A stretch of 64,000 nucleotides of DNA, taken from positions 186,001 to 250,000 of the forward strand of contig NGFH01000001.1 in assembly GCA_002215675.1 (NCBI GenBank). Reading direction: 5' to 3'. The stretch is from Bacteroidetes bacterium 2013_40CM_41_45. GTDB lineage: Bacteria; Bacteroidota; Bacteroidia; AKYH767-A; 2013-40CM-41-45. Position numbers and translations under genes: made by a program. The stretch's first letter is position 1, and each line of letters opens with the position of its first letter. Below are positions 19,374 to 28,583 of the stretch, piece by piece. Below the pieces are notes generated by a model. The model had not been told where the DNA came from. It did no database searches and saw nothing but the letters and a program-made list of their open reading frames with translations.

Positions 19374-20599
19374 CACCCATGTATATTATACTCGTTCATC
19401 TTTCTGTAAAGGGTGCGTTCTGAAATTCCCAACTCACGCGCAGCATATTTTCGCTTGCCTTTATATTTCTGAAGAGCCTTTTTGATAAACTCTTTTTCTT
19501 TTTCCACCAGCGACAGTGATTCTTCAACTTCCTCATGTGGTTGAATAGGAGAGACTGTTGGCTGAGGCCTTTCAATAGTCATAGCCGGTTGTTCCGCCTG
19601 CTGAGACTGCACATCGTCATATAGTTTGTTCAGAATTTGGTTTTGCTCTTCGCCTGCCAAATGATGTTCTCCGCCATTATGAGAAATCACATCAAAAACA
19701 ATTTTCTTTAAATCGTTCAAATCCTTTTTCATGTCAAAGAGGACTTTATAGAGAAGTTCACGCTCCGAGAATTCGCCTTTCTTTTCATCCCTCGCAAGCA
19801 CAAGCTGTGTATTAACGCCCTGCGGCTGTAAATATTTCAGCAGCACTTCGCCTGTTATTTCCCTGTTCTTTTCAAGGAGGGAAATTTGTTCCGTAATATT
19901 TTTAAGCTGGCGTATATTTCCTGGCCAGTGAGCATCACAAAGAAGTTTCATCGCTTCGGGATAAAGAGTGATGGGAGGTGTACGGTATTTCTCTGCAAAG
20001 TCGGAGGCAAACTTCCGGAACAAAATGGGGATGTCTTCTTTGCGATTACGCAGAGGAGGAATAAAAATAGGAACGGTGCTCAAGCGGTAATACAAATCCT
20101 CGCGGAACTTGCCATGCTCAATACGGTCAACGATGCTAACATTAGATGCAGCAACAATCCGCACGTTGGTTTTTATAACTTTTGATGAACCAACTTTTAT
20201 AAACTCTCCGGTTTCAAGAACACGAAGCAACCGTACTTGCGTGGAAAGCGGAAGCTCGGCAACTTCATCCAAAAAAATAGTTCCGCCATTAGCGACTTCA
20301 AAATATCCTTTGCGCGCTTCATGCGCACCGGTGAACGAACCTTTCTCATGACCGAAAAGCTCGGAGTCAATCGTTCCTTCGGGAATGGCGCCACAATTCA
20401 CAGCAATATACGGTCCGTGCTTTCGTGAACTTAACTGGTGAATGATTTGAGGAAAAGCTTCTTTGCCTACACCGCTCTCACCTGTGATCAAAACCGTGAT
20501 ATCGGTAGGCGCAACCTGCATTGCCGTATCAATGGCATGGTCAAGCTGCGGTGAGATACCGATAATGCCGTAACGGTTTTTTATATCCTGCAATTTCAT
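19373..20599 (-). CDS. Sigma-54-dependent transcriptional activator (AAA+ and Fis-type HTH)
   Basis: 408 residues. There is no N-terminal receiver or GAF domain: the AAA+ domain starts almost at once, with Walker [11 protein letters not shown] near residue 41, the sigma-54 contact loop as GSFTGA rather than GAFTGA, and Walker [15 protein letters not shown] linker of about 100 residues precedes a Fis-type helix-turn-helix ([20 protein letters not shown]) at the C-terminus. It drives open-complex formation at sigma-54 promoters by ATP hydrolysis. Lacking a sensor domain, it may be constitutive or controlled by a partner. It is translationally coupled to lptE, hinting at an envelope-related regulon. 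Confidence 0.92.
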   Translation of the reverse strand: MKLQDIKNRYGIIGISPQLDHAIDTAMQVAPTDITVLITGESGVGKEAFPQIIHQLSSRKHGPYIAVNCGAIPEGTIDSELFGHEKGSFTGAHEARKGYFEVANGGTIFLDEVAELPLSTQVRLLRVLETGEFIKVGSSKVIKTNVRIVAASNVSIVDRIEHGKFREDLYYRLSTVPIFIPPLRNRKEDIPILFRKFASDFAEKYRTPPITLYPEAMKLLCDAHWPGNIRQLKNITEQISLLEKNREITGEVLLKYLQPQGVNTQLVLARDEKKGEFSERELLYKVLFDMKKDLNDLKKIVFDVISHNGGEHHLAGEEQNQILNKLYDDVQSQQAEQPAMTIERPQPTVSPIQPHEEVEESLSLVEKEKEFIKKALQKYKGKRKYAARELGISERTLYRKMNEYNIHG

Positions 20600-20680
20600 C
20601 TACGAATACGAATCAATACGAATTTACGAATGATACATTAAGGAAGCCTGTATATTTAGATAGACGGATTAACTTCTCTA

Positions 20681-22138
20681 TTATTTTATTTTGTGAGCAC
20701 TAACAGCCTTGCCAATCAAAGTTGTCGCACTGCAATTGTCAGCAAGCACATCAACGTATTCTCCTTTTTTGAAATTCATTTTCGGAAACACAACTACGGT
20801 ATTCTGCGTGTTGCGTCCAAAAAACATTTCTTCCGATTTTTTTGATGTGCCTTCAATCAGCACGCGGTGAACTTTGCCGACTGCTTCTTTTACTTTTTCT
20901 GCTGAATGTTTTTGCTGCAATGCAATTACTTCCTGCAACCTGCGGAGCTTTGTTTCTTCAGGAATATCATCGGCATATTTCCGTTGCGCCAGCGTTCCCG
21001 GTCGCTCTGAATATTTAAACAGGTAAGAAAAATCGTATTTCACTTCTTCCATCATAGAAACGGTTTCTTTGTGTTGCTCTTCGGTTTCTCCGCAAAAGCC
21101 GGTCATCATGTCGGTGGAAACTCCGCAGCCGGGAATTATTTTGCGGATGGCTGCAATCCTGTTCAGGTACCATTCGCGCGTGTAACCGCGGTTCATGCGT
21201 TCCAGCACTTCGCTGTTGCCGCTCTGCACAGGAAGATGAATGTACTTACAGATGTTTTCATACTTCGCCACTACATACAAAACATCATCCGTCATATCCT
21301 GCGGATTGGAAGTAGAGAAACGAATTCGCAGTTCAGGATTAACTAATGCAACACGCTCAAGAAGATTTGCAAAAGTCACCGCGATGCCGTGTCCCCCCTC
21401 GCCATTTGGAGAGGGGGCTAGGGGGTGAGGCGTAAACTTATAACTATCAACATTCTGCCCCAGCAGAGTCACTTCGCGGTAGCCATTTTCAAAAAGCTCA
21501 TGCGCTTCGCGTACAATACTTTCCGGGTCGCGGCTGCGTTCGCGTCCTCGGGTGAAAGGCACAACGCAGAACGAACACATGTTATCGCATCCGCGCATGA
21601 TGCTGATGAATGCTGTTACTCCATTGCTATCTAAACGAATCGGGCTGATATCCGCATAAGTTTCTTCGCGCGACAACAAAACGTTCACGGCTTTCTGCCC
21701 GCCTTCAACAGTTTCAATAAGCGCGGGTAAATCCCTGTATGCATCGGGACCCACAACGATGTCCACTATTTTTTCTTCTTCAAGAAATTGTGATTTCAGC
21801 CGTTCCGCCATGCATCCCATCACGCCAATAATAAGCGATGGATTTTTTCTTTTGATGTAATTAAATTCTCTGAGCCGCCCGCGCACACGCTGCTCCGCAT
21901 TTTCGCGGATGGCGCAGGTGTTGATGAGGATTATATCTGCTTCGTTGTAATCGGGGGTAGTGGAATATCCCTTATCCGACAAAATAGATGCAACAATTTC
22001 GCTGTCAGAAAAGTTCATCTGGCAGCCGTAGCTTTCAAGGAAAAGCTTCTTGCCGTTGGCTGCCGGCTGCTGACTTTCCAGGGTCAGAGCTTCACCCTGG
22101 CGACCTTCCTCTATAACCTTATTATTAGTGTCAAACAT
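20681..22138 (-). CDS. miaB: tRNA-2-methylthio-N6-dimethylallyladenosine synthase
   Basis: 485 residues from the ATG at 22138; a -7 element (TACCTTTG at 22152-22159) argues against the longer frame to 22162. The N-terminal cluster cysteines ([31 protein letters not shown]), radical SAM motif [19 protein letters not shown] and C-terminal TRAM domain are all present. It adds the 2-methylthio group to i6A37 in tRNAs reading UNN codons. After NVDSYKF there is an extra stretch, [16 protein letters not shown], encoded by a palindromic element (21391-21432) and located in a loop that varies in length between homologues. Confidence 0.95.
   Translation of the reverse strand: MFDTNNKVIEEGRQGEALTLESQQPAANGKKLFLESYGCQMNFSDSEIVASILSDKGYSTTPDYNEADIILINTCAIRENAEQRVRGRLREFNYIKRKNPSLIIGVMGCMAERLKSQFLEEEKIVDIVVGPDAYRDLPALIETVEGGQKAVNVLLSREETYADISPIRLDSNGVTAFISIMRGCDNMCSFCVVPFTRGRERSRDPESIVREAHELFENGYREVTLLGQNVDSYKFTPHPLAPSPNGEGGHGIAVTFANLLERVALVNPELRIRFSTSNPQDMTDDVLYVVAKYENICKYIHLPVQSGNSEVLERMNRGYTREWYLNRIAAIRKIIPGCGVSTDMMTGFCGETEEQHKETVSMMEEVKYDFSYLFKYSERPGTLAQRKYADDIPEETKLRRLQEVIALQQKHSAEKVKEAVGKVHRVLIEGTSKKSEEMFFGRNTQNTVVVFPKMNFKKGEYVDVLADNCSATTLIGKAVSAHKIK
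21391..21432. repeat. Palindromic element inserted in miaB
   Basis: A GC-rich hairpin (CCCCTC, loop, GAGAGGGG) is followed by GCTAGGGGGTGAGGCG. The same hairpin-plus-tail grammar occurs at 28418-28455 and, in reverse complement relation to its gene in the same way, in dnaE at 50322-50367. The miaB frame stays open across it. Confidence 0.8.
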
Positions 22139-22151
22139 AATTTTGGGGGCA

Positions 22152-22159
22152 CAAAGGTA
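22152..22159 (-). promoter_or_regulatory. -7 promoter element of miaB
   Basis: TACCTTTG on the minus strand, 14 bases before the ATG at 22138. No TTTG at -33. Confidence 0.45.
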
Positions 22160-22223
22160 CAAAATGGCAGGATGTCAGGCACTGTTATTTCGGCAGAATT
22201 GGGCTGTATTTGGGTAAAAACAG

Positions 22224-23432
22224 CTACAATCCAATCCTGTACACCGCTCCGGTTGGGCTTTTGGGTCCGAAAAGTTTTTGGGTGATGAGATAGATTTCTC
22301 CGTTTGAATCCTCGCCCATGCTGTTGATTTTTGAACCCATGTCGTTGGATTTGTTGTCGTCTGCAATCACTTCTCCGCGCTTCCACGTTTTGTCCGGTTG
22401 CTGCTCCAGGTAAAACACCTTGCCCGACCAGTCGGAAAAAATATAATGGTTGTTCAGCGAGGGAAACATTTTGCCGCGGTACATATGCCCTCCGCAAATG
22501 CTGATGCCCGTGCCGTGACTGTACTCATCTATGGGCATGGTTAACCCCTTTGTGTTGCAGTTGGTGGAAGGATTGTAGCAATGCGTGCCTTCCATGGTGC
22601 GCCAGCCGTAATTTTTTCCTTTCTCTACAATGTCAATCTCTTCCCATTCGTCCTGACCCACATCTCCGCAAAACAAAGTGCCGGTACTGCGGTCGAACGA
22701 AAACCTCCATGGGTTGCGCAAACCGTACGCATAGATTTCGGGCTTTGCATTGCTGCGGTTTACAAAAGGATTGTCAGCGGGAACAGCGTATGGTTTTTTA
22801 CCGTTGACATCAATGCGAAGAATTTTTCCGAGCCACGTATTTAGGTTTTGCCCGTTGCCGGTGGTGCCGTGCTTGTCTCCCGCGCCACCGCCATCACCCA
22901 ATCCTATATATAGGTATCCGTCTTTGCCGAACACCAGGCATCCACCGTTGTGGTTGCTCTCGGGCTGGATGATTTCCATGATGATGGTTTCCTTTGTGTC
23001 CGCCACATCAGGGTTTGTTGCAGAAACTTTGTATTCGGCAACAACGCTTTTGTGGTCGATGCCTTTACCCGAAGCCGGAGCGCTGTAGTAAATAAAAAAT
23101 CTTCCGTTGGTTTTATAATCGGGATGAAACGCCAAACCCAACAAACCCTTTTCACTGTATGCAATGTTAAGCCCGTCAAGCTTGTCAGTAACGGTTAGGA
23201 AAGGAGTTGAAATCACTGTTCCGTTTTTTATGATTTTAATTTTTCCTCCCTGCTCAATTACAAACAACCGGTTGCTGCCATCGCGGGGAGCTGCCATGCC
23301 TACGGGAGAAGTGAGTCCTCTGGCAACTTGTGTAAGCTTTACTTTAAGTGGAGGCAACGATGATTGCTGGGGGAGAAATGAGGAGGAGAATACTCCAACG
23401 GATAGGAGAACGAGAAACGAGAATGTTTTCAT
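22224..23432 (-). CDS. Exported PQQ-dependent sugar dehydrogenase-like beta-propeller
   Basis: 402 residues with a signal peptide (MKTFSFLVLLSVGVFSSSF). The pattern VARGLTSPVGMAAP, EKGLLGLAFHPDY, NHNGGCLVFGKDGYLYIGLG, GKILRIDVNG and YGLRNPWRFSFD is that of soluble glucose/sorbosone dehydrogenases (GSDH family), six-bladed beta-propellers that bind PQQ and calcium. Its probable role is periplasmic oxidation of a sugar or sugar alcohol; substrate and cofactor use are family-level inference. The start ATG at 23432 lies within 15 bases of a TAACTTTG element (23439-23446), so the mRNA may be nearly leaderless. Confidence 0.88.
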   Translation of the reverse strand: MKTFSFLVLLSVGVFSSSFLPQQSSLPPLKVKLTQVARGLTSPVGMAAPRDGSNRLFVIEQGGKIKIIKNGTVISTPFLTVTDKLDGLNIAYSEKGLLGLAFHPDYKTNGRFFIYYSAPASGKGIDHKSVVAEYKVSATNPDVADTKETIIMEIIQPESNHNGGCLVFGKDGYLYIGLGDGGGAGDKHGTTGNGQNLNTWLGKILRIDVNGKKPYAVPADNPFVNRSNAKPEIYAYGLRNPWRFSFDRSTGTLFCGDVGQDEWEEIDIVEKGKNYGWRTMEGTHCYNPSTNCNTKGLTMPIDEYSHGTGISICGGHMYRGKMFPSLNNHYIFSDWSGKVFYLEQQPDKTWKRGEVIADDNKSNDMGSKINSMGEDSNGEIYLITQKLFGPKSPTGAVYRIGL

Positions 23433-23438
23433 TACTTA

Positions 23439-23515
23439 CAAAGTTAATTAAGTTGACTAAGTGAATTAAGTTAAATAAGGTGATTAAGGGATTTCCTCAA
23501 TCAACTCAATTAACT
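23439..23515. repeat. AATTAAGTTA-type degenerate tandem repeat
   Basis: This spacer is made of degenerate 8-10-base units such as AGTTAATTA, AGTTGACTA, AGTGAATTA and AGTTAAATA, then their inverted form (TCAACTCAATTAACTA) at the far end. A similar unit fills 55343-55400. Confidence 0.7.
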
Positions 23516-24146
23516 ACTTCTTCACACTTTTATAGTAAGCGCAAACAGTGTTCATTACACACTCCGTGTGTTTTGGATTGGTAGGTCTGCAAATTTCGCG
23601 ACCGAGAAAAGAAATATCCATTCCAACGCCCCAATCTTTTTGCGGAATTACTTCCATAATTTGCTGCTCAATTTTTTTTGGGTCTGTGCCGGTTGCAATG
23701 CCCAGACGCGGTGCCACGCGCACCACATGTAAATCAACAATTACACCTTCGGGAGTTTTTCCTGATTCGCGCATAATAACATTGGCAGATTTTCTTCCGA
23801 TGCCGGGTAGTGCTGTCAACTCATCCATGGTAGTGGGAATATTTTTATCGTGCTTTAATTTCTGCGCAAGTGTCATCAGCCATTTTGTTTTATTGCCAAA
23901 GTTGCGCACAGAGCGGATATATGGAAATAAGCCATCTGCATCTGCACGTGCCAGTGATTCCATATCGGGAAATGCCTCAAAGAATTTTTTCGCCACTTCG
24001 TTGATGTGCCTGTCAGAATCCTGTGCTGATAAAATGACCATTACCATGAGCTGGTAAAGATTTTTATATTCAAGCGGATGTTTTTTGTCCTTGTATTTTT
24101 TGCGAAGCGGTTTTATTGCTTCTGCCCAATTAACTTTTGCTGCCAT
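23514..24146 (-). CDS. nth: Endonuclease III homologue with altered FeS ligands
   Basis: 210 residues. The helix-hairpin-helix LPGIGRKSANVIM with the catalytic lysine, and the catalytic aspartate in VIVDLHVVRVAPRLG, are both conserved, so a DNA glycosylase/AP lyase acting on oxidised pyrimidines is likely. The C-terminal cluster motif, normally Cx6Cx2Cx5C, reads C-x6-H-x2-C-x5-C (GREICRPTNPKHTECVMNTVC): the second cysteine is a histidine. The cluster may be ligated by histidine, or may be absent. Confidence 0.88.
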   Translation of the reverse strand: MAAKVNWAEAIKPLRKKYKDKKHPLEYKNLYQLMVMVILSAQDSDRHINEVAKKFFEAFPDMESLARADADGLFPYIRSVRNFGNKTKWLMTLAQKLKHDKNIPTTMDELTALPGIGRKSANVIMRESGKTPEGVIVDLHVVRVAPRLGIATGTDPKKIEQQIMEVIPQKDWGVGMDISFLGREICRPTNPKHTECVMNTVCAYYKSVKK

Positions 24147-24258
24147 AATTTTTAAAATGGAATGTAAAAATACGAAATGCTGTTCTTTTCCTGCTTAATT
24201 TTCTACCTAATCCCAAATTAATCTACATTGTTTTATCCTTATGTAATTTCGCACCGCA

Positions 24259-25128
24259 ATGGAACGCAGAAAGTTTATAAAAGGAATAACTTTACTTCCA
24301 TTAGCAGCAAGCGCTATGAATCTACACGAACTTAAAAATATCACCGACTCATTCAGCAATACATCAAAGATGCCGGTCTTCTTTGTCGGACACGGCAGTC
24401 CTATGAATGCAGTGGAGGATAATTCCTACACCCGCAGCTGGAGTGCGATGGGAAAATCGGTAAAAGAAAAACCCAATGCCATTCTTGTAGTCTCTGCTCA
24501 TTGGCTCACAAGGGGAACATTTGTAAGCACAGCTCCAACACCCGAAACCATTTATGACTTCGGTGGATTTCCTGATGAGCTGTACAAGATAAAATATCCT
24601 GCTCCCGGCTCGCCTGAATATGCAAAGCAGGTGATGCAATTAATTCCTGAAGCAAAAGAAGATAAAGAATGGGGACTTGACCATGGTGCATGGGTAGTGC
24701 TGAAGTTCCTTTTTCCCGAAGCGAAAATTCCTGTCTTTCAATTGAGCATTGATTACTATAAACCGCTGCAATATCATTTTGATTTGGCGAAACGACTAGC
24801 GTCACTAAGGGAAAAAGGTGTACTGATTATCAGCAGCGGAAATATTGTGCATAACCTTAGAAAATTTTTTGAGAACCCGGATGCAAAACCGTTTGAGTGG
24901 ACGGTTGAATTTGATGAATGGGTAAAAAATAGAATCAATGCCCGCGATTTTCAGAGCTTGATTGACTATGAAAAGCATGGGGCATCAGCAAAACTTTCTG
25001 TGCCAACTCGGGACCATTACATTCCTATGATTTATTCGCTCGCATTGACAGATAAAATGGAGGATATTCATTTCACTAACGAAGAAACGATTGCATCTGT
25101 TAGCATGCGCGCTTTCCGAATCGGCTGA
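24259..25128 (+). CDS. ygiD: DODA-type extradiol aromatic ring-opening dioxygenase
   Basis: 289 residues. After a short leader with a twin-arginine-like start (MERRKFIKGITLLPLAASA), the body MPVFFVGHGSPMNAVEDN, VVSAHWLTRG, FDFGGFP-like YDFGGFPDELY and LDHGAWVVLKFLFP match the class III extradiol dioxygenase family YgiD/DODA, in which histidines of HGSP, SAHW and DHG bind the metal. Known members open 4,5-catechol rings; the physiological substrate is uncertain. The leader could direct export, which would be unusual for this family. Confidence 0.88.
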   Translation: MERRKFIKGITLLPLAASAMNLHELKNITDSFSNTSKMPVFFVGHGSPMNAVEDNSYTRSWSAMGKSVKEKPNAILVVSAHWLTRGTFVSTAPTPETIYDFGGFPDELYKIKYPAPGSPEYAKQVMQLIPEAKEDKEWGLDHGAWVVLKFLFPEAKIPVFQLSIDYYKPLQYHFDLAKRLASLREKGVLIISSGNIVHNLRKFFENPDAKPFEWTVEFDEWVKNRINARDFQSLIDYEKHGASAKLSVPTRDHYIPMIYSLALTDKMEDIHFTNEETIASVSMRAFRIG

Positions 25129-25141
25129 ATACTTTCTCTTA

Positions 25142-25230
25142 CTACCCTCTGACTCCCTAAAGGGAGAACTTCTTCTGCTTTTGCCCGGAAGAATTTCTCC
25201 CTTTAGGGGTAAGGGGTAAAGCGATGGGAG
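25142..25230. repeat. About 90-bp element with imperfect inverted ends, copy 1
   Basis: Its first 28 bases (25142-25169) are identical to 44197-44224, and CCCTTTAGGGGTAAGGGGT (25199-25217) is identical to 44253-44271. The two ends are imperfect inverted repeats of each other (left core CTCCCTAAAGGGAGAA). The middle differs between copies. No ORF lies inside. Confidence 0.85.
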
Positions 25231-25294
25231 CAAAAGACCTTAGCCGAAATAGGGAACTCAAATTCTTTTAATTTCGCCTTTGAAATTTTCAAGG

Positions 25295-25474
25295 GTGGGA
25301 AAGAAGAAACAAAAAAGAAAATCTGTAAATGTTGCGCAGGCGCTTCAGCGCAAGCTGGCAAAGCAGCAGGGATTTTATGACGGGCGTTTTAAAGAAAAAA
25401 CCGTCCGCGACAAAAAGAAAGAGTGGAAGAAAAAACTTTCGCGAAAAAAAGTAAAAATTGACGAATTAATTTAA
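25295..25474 (+). CDS. Small, very basic protein of unknown function
   Basis: 59 residues from a GTG at 25295 (or 64 from a TTG at 25280). More than a third of residues are Lys or Arg (GKKKQKRKSVNVAQALQRKL). It ends 9 bp before polA and is probably co-transcribed with it. The composition suggests nucleic-acid or ribosome binding, but I do not recognise the family. Confidence 0.6.
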   Translation: MGKKKQKRKSVNVAQALQRKLAKQQGFYDGRFKEKTVRDKKKEWKKKLSRKKVKIDELI

Positions 25475-25483
25475 GGATTAATT

Positions 25484-28381
25484 ATGCCTGAACAGAAAAA
25501 ACTTTTTCTCCTCGATGCTATGGCGCTCATTTACCGCGCCTATTTTGCTTTTGCTAATAATCACCGCATCAATTCGAAAGGACAAAACACATCGGCTGTT
25601 TTCGGTTTTACAACCACGCTGCTTGAAGTGCTGAAAAAAGAAAAACCAACGCACATCGCTGTTGCGTTTGACACTGCAGCACCCACTTCACGCCACGAAG
25701 AGTTTGCAGATTACAAAGCGCACCGCGATGAAATTCCTGAAGACCTCGCTTCAAATATTCCTCTTGTTGTTAAGCTGTGCGAAGCATTCAATATTCCGGT
25801 CATAGCCATGGATGGATATGAAGCGGATGATGTGATAGGCACGCTGGCAAAGAATGCGGAGAAAAAAGGTTTCGATACCTACATGATGACTTCCGACAAA
25901 GACTTCGGTCAGTTGGTGGATGAACATACTTTTATTTATAAGCCCGCTCGTGCGGGTGACAGTGCGCAGGTGCTTGGCGTAAAGGAAGTTTGTGCGCGAT
26001 GGGAAATTGAAAACGTAGACCAGGTGCGCGACATCCTCGGGTTGATGGGCGATGCCTCTGATAATATTCCCGGTATTCGCGGAGTGGGGGAGAAGACAGC
26101 CATCAAGCTCATTAAAGAATTTGGCACGATAGAAAAACTTTTAAAAAACACGGATAAGCTGAAAGGTTCTTTAAAAGAAAAAGTGGAGAACGACAAAGAC
26201 ATGGCGGTGCAATCAAAACGCCTTGCAACCATCCAGATCGATGTTCCGGTGAAAATAAAATTGGAAGAGCTGGAATGGAAAGACTTGAACCGTGATGCGG
26301 TGAGAGAACTTTTCACCGAGCTTGAATTCCGCAGGCTGGCAGACCAGGTGCTGGGAGATAAGCCGAAACCTGTTTCGTCTCTTCTTTCATTTAATGGCGG
26401 TGGCGAGATAAAAAAGAGTGAGTCAAAAAAATCCTCGGCTTCGTCTCCTGCTCAAACAAGTTTATTCTGGACCAACGCTCCCGAAACCGTAGAAGTTGCG
26501 GCTCCTGTTGCAGAAGAAGAATTGACTCTTTTCCACGGTGAACCGGCAGCCGGCACTACGTTCAAAACGATAGCTGATGTCAAACATAACTACATCGTTG
26601 CGCAGACAGAAACTGAAAGAAAAGTATTGGTCAAAAAATTATCGGAGCAAAAAGAATTTTGTTTCGACACCGAAACCACTGGCACTGACCCTATCCGCGC
26701 AGATATTGTAGGGATGTCTTTTTCCTTCAAGTCATTTGAGGCATACTATGTTCCGGCACCTCCTGTTTACGATGCAGCTAAAGCAATTGTCAACGAGTTC
26801 AAAAAAGTTTTTGAAGATGAAAGCGTCAGTAAGAGCGGACAGAATTTAAAATACGACATGGAAATTTTGAGTCGCTATGGTGTTGAAGTGAAAGGAAAAC
26901 TTTTCGATACCATGATTGCTCATTTTCTTGTTCACCCCGACATGAGTCATGGAATGGATGCCATGTCAGAAGCATTTTTAAAATATTCTCCCGTTTCCAT
27001 CGAAACACTTATCGGCAAAAAAGAAAGAGGAAAAGAGCAGGGCAGCATGCGCGATGTTCCGTTGGAAAAAATTTCGGAATACGCTGCTGAAGATGCCGAT
27101 GTCACACTTCAGCTCAAAGAAAAACTGGAGCCCATGCTGAAGCAGGCCGGAGTCAAAAAACTTTTTGAAGAAGTGGAGATGCCGCTCGTTTCAGTTCTCA
27201 CCTCAATAGAACTCGAGGGAATCCGTCTCGATGCAAAAGTTCTTAAAGAACTTTCAGGTGAGCTCACCGAAGACATCATAAAAGCCGAAAGTGACATTCA
27301 GGGTATGGCAGGAGCGCAGTTCAATGTATCCTCGCCAAAACAAGTCGGGGAAATTTTGTTTAACGTAATGAAAATTTCTGACAAGCCGCCCAAAACAAAA
27401 ACGGGACAATATTCCACCAGTGAAGATGTGTTGAGCAAGATGGAAAACAAGCATCCTATCGTCCGCAGGATTCTTGACTACCGCGAACTTGTCAAGCTCA
27501 AGAATACTTATGTAGATACGCTTCCCGACATGGTGAACCCGGCTACAGGAAGAATCCATACTTCGTTCAGCCAGGTAGTAGCAGTCACGGGACGATTAAG
27601 TTCCGACAATCCCAACCTGCAAAACATTCCCATCCGCACAGAGCGTGGGCGCGAAATCCGCAAAGCATTTATTCCGAGCGACAAAAATTGTGTTCTCCTC
27701 TCATCCGACTATTCACAGATAGAACTTCGCATCATTGCCGAGCTAAGCGGTGACCCGGGAATGCTCCACGCATTTACATCAGGAGAAGACATTCATTCAG
27801 CCACCGCAGCCCGCGTATATGGTGTCGATGCGAAAGCCGTCACGTCCGATATGAGACGCAACGCCAAGATGGTCAACTTCGGAATCATCTATGGCATTTC
27901 CGCGTTCGGTCTTGCTGAGCGGCTCAACATATCGCGCACCGAAGCCAAAGAAATCATTGAAAATTATTTCCGCCAGTACTCCGGTGTGCGCGAATTCATG
28001 GACGAAAGCATCGAGAAAGCCCGCAGCAAAGGATACGTGGAAACCGTGATGGGGCGCAGGCGCTACCTGCGCGACATCAACTCCGCCAACCAAACCGTGC
28101 GCGGGTTTGCCGAGCGCAACGCCATCAACGCGCCCATCCAGGGCAGCGCTGCAGACATGATAAAAATCGCCATGATAAACATACACCGCGAGCTGCAGCG
28201 CAAAAAGCTCAAATCAAAAATGGTGCTCCAGGTGCATGACGAACTCCTTTTTGACGTGCGCAAAGAAGAGCTCCCCGAAGTGCAAGCCCTGGTGGAAGAA
28301 AAAATGAAAACCGCCCTCCCCCTCAAAGTCCCCGTTGAAGTAAGCATAGGAACCGGCAATAACTGGCTCGAAGCGCATTAG
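25484..28381 (+). CDS. polA: DNA polymerase I
   Basis: 965 residues. The 5' nuclease domain occupies residues 1-290 (LLDAMALIYRAYFAF, VAFDTAAPTSRHEEF, GDASDNIPGIRGVGEKTA). The 3'-5' exonuclease at about 370-560 retains FDTETTGTDP, LKYDMEIL and YAAEDADVT, so proofreading should be active. The polymerase domain carries motif A DYSQIELRI, motif B RRNAKMVNFGIIYG and motif C VHDEL. It works in Okazaki fragment processing and excision repair. A linker of about 70 residues between the nuclease and exonuclease domains is Ser/Ala/Glu-rich. Confidence 0.98.
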   Translation: MPEQKKLFLLDAMALIYRAYFAFANNHRINSKGQNTSAVFGFTTTLLEVLKKEKPTHIAVAFDTAAPTSRHEEFADYKAHRDEIPEDLASNIPLVVKLCEAFNIPVIAMDGYEADDVIGTLAKNAEKKGFDTYMMTSDKDFGQLVDEHTFIYKPARAGDSAQVLGVKEVCARWEIENVDQVRDILGLMGDASDNIPGIRGVGEKTAIKLIKEFGTIEKLLKNTDKLKGSLKEKVENDKDMAVQSKRLATIQIDVPVKIKLEELEWKDLNRDAVRELFTELEFRRLADQVLGDKPKPVSSLLSFNGGGEIKKSESKKSSASSPAQTSLFWTNAPETVEVAAPVAEEELTLFHGEPAAGTTFKTIADVKHNYIVAQTETERKVLVKKLSEQKEFCFDTETTGTDPIRADIVGMSFSFKSFEAYYVPAPPVYDAAKAIVNEFKKVFEDESVSKSGQNLKYDMEILSRYGVEVKGKLFDTMIAHFLVHPDMSHGMDAMSEAFLKYSPVSIETLIGKKERGKEQGSMRDVPLEKISEYAAEDADVTLQLKEKLEPMLKQAGVKKLFEEVEMPLVSVLTSIELEGIRLDAKVLKELSGELTEDIIKAESDIQGMAGAQFNVSSPKQVGEILFNVMKISDKPPKTKTGQYSTSEDVLSKMENKHPIVRRILDYRELVKLKNTYVDTLPDMVNPATGRIHTSFSQVVAVTGRLSSDNPNLQNIPIRTERGREIRKAFIPSDKNCVLLSSDYSQIELRIIAELSGDPGMLHAFTSGEDIHSATAARVYGVDAKAVTSDMRRNAKMVNFGIIYGISAFGLAERLNISRTEAKEIIENYFRQYSGVREFMDESIEKARSKGYVETVMGRRRYLRDINSANQTVRGFAERNAINAPIQGSAADMIKIAMINIHRELQRKKLKSKMVLQVHDELLFDVRKEELPEVQALVEEKMKTALPLKVPVEVSIGTGNNWLEAH

Positions 28382-28417
28382 GAATTATGAATGATGAATT
28401 CAGAATGCAGAATTAAA

Positions 28418-28455
28418 AAGTCCTTCTCCTTTGGAGAAGGATTTAGGATGAGGCG
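28418..28455. repeat. Intergenic copy of the miaB/dnaE-type palindromic element
   Basis: CCTTCTCCTTTGGAGAAGG is a 19-base hairpin followed by ATTTAGGATGAGGCG. The tail matches the tail of the miaB copy (GCTAGGGGGTGAGGCG) in its TAGG and TGAGGCG parts. The rest of 28382-28583 has no gene; 28485-28545 is GC-rich with short inverted segments. Confidence 0.75.
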
Positions 28456-28583
28456 TTTTTGAAGACAACCCTTATTAATTCTCTCACTCTCCCGTCCCGC
28501 TTTCCGCTCGCAGGAGCTCCCCTCAATCGGGTCTATGCACGAAGATTCAGAATTCTTATAGCCTTGTAAAAATTTCATTTAAT

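Noticed and set aside
25938-25966. Palindromic insert in polA (CCCGCTCGTGCGGG)
   Set aside because: The encoded KPARAGDSAQVLGVKEV has normal length and sequence for Bacteroidota Pol I, so the stem is probably chance codon use.
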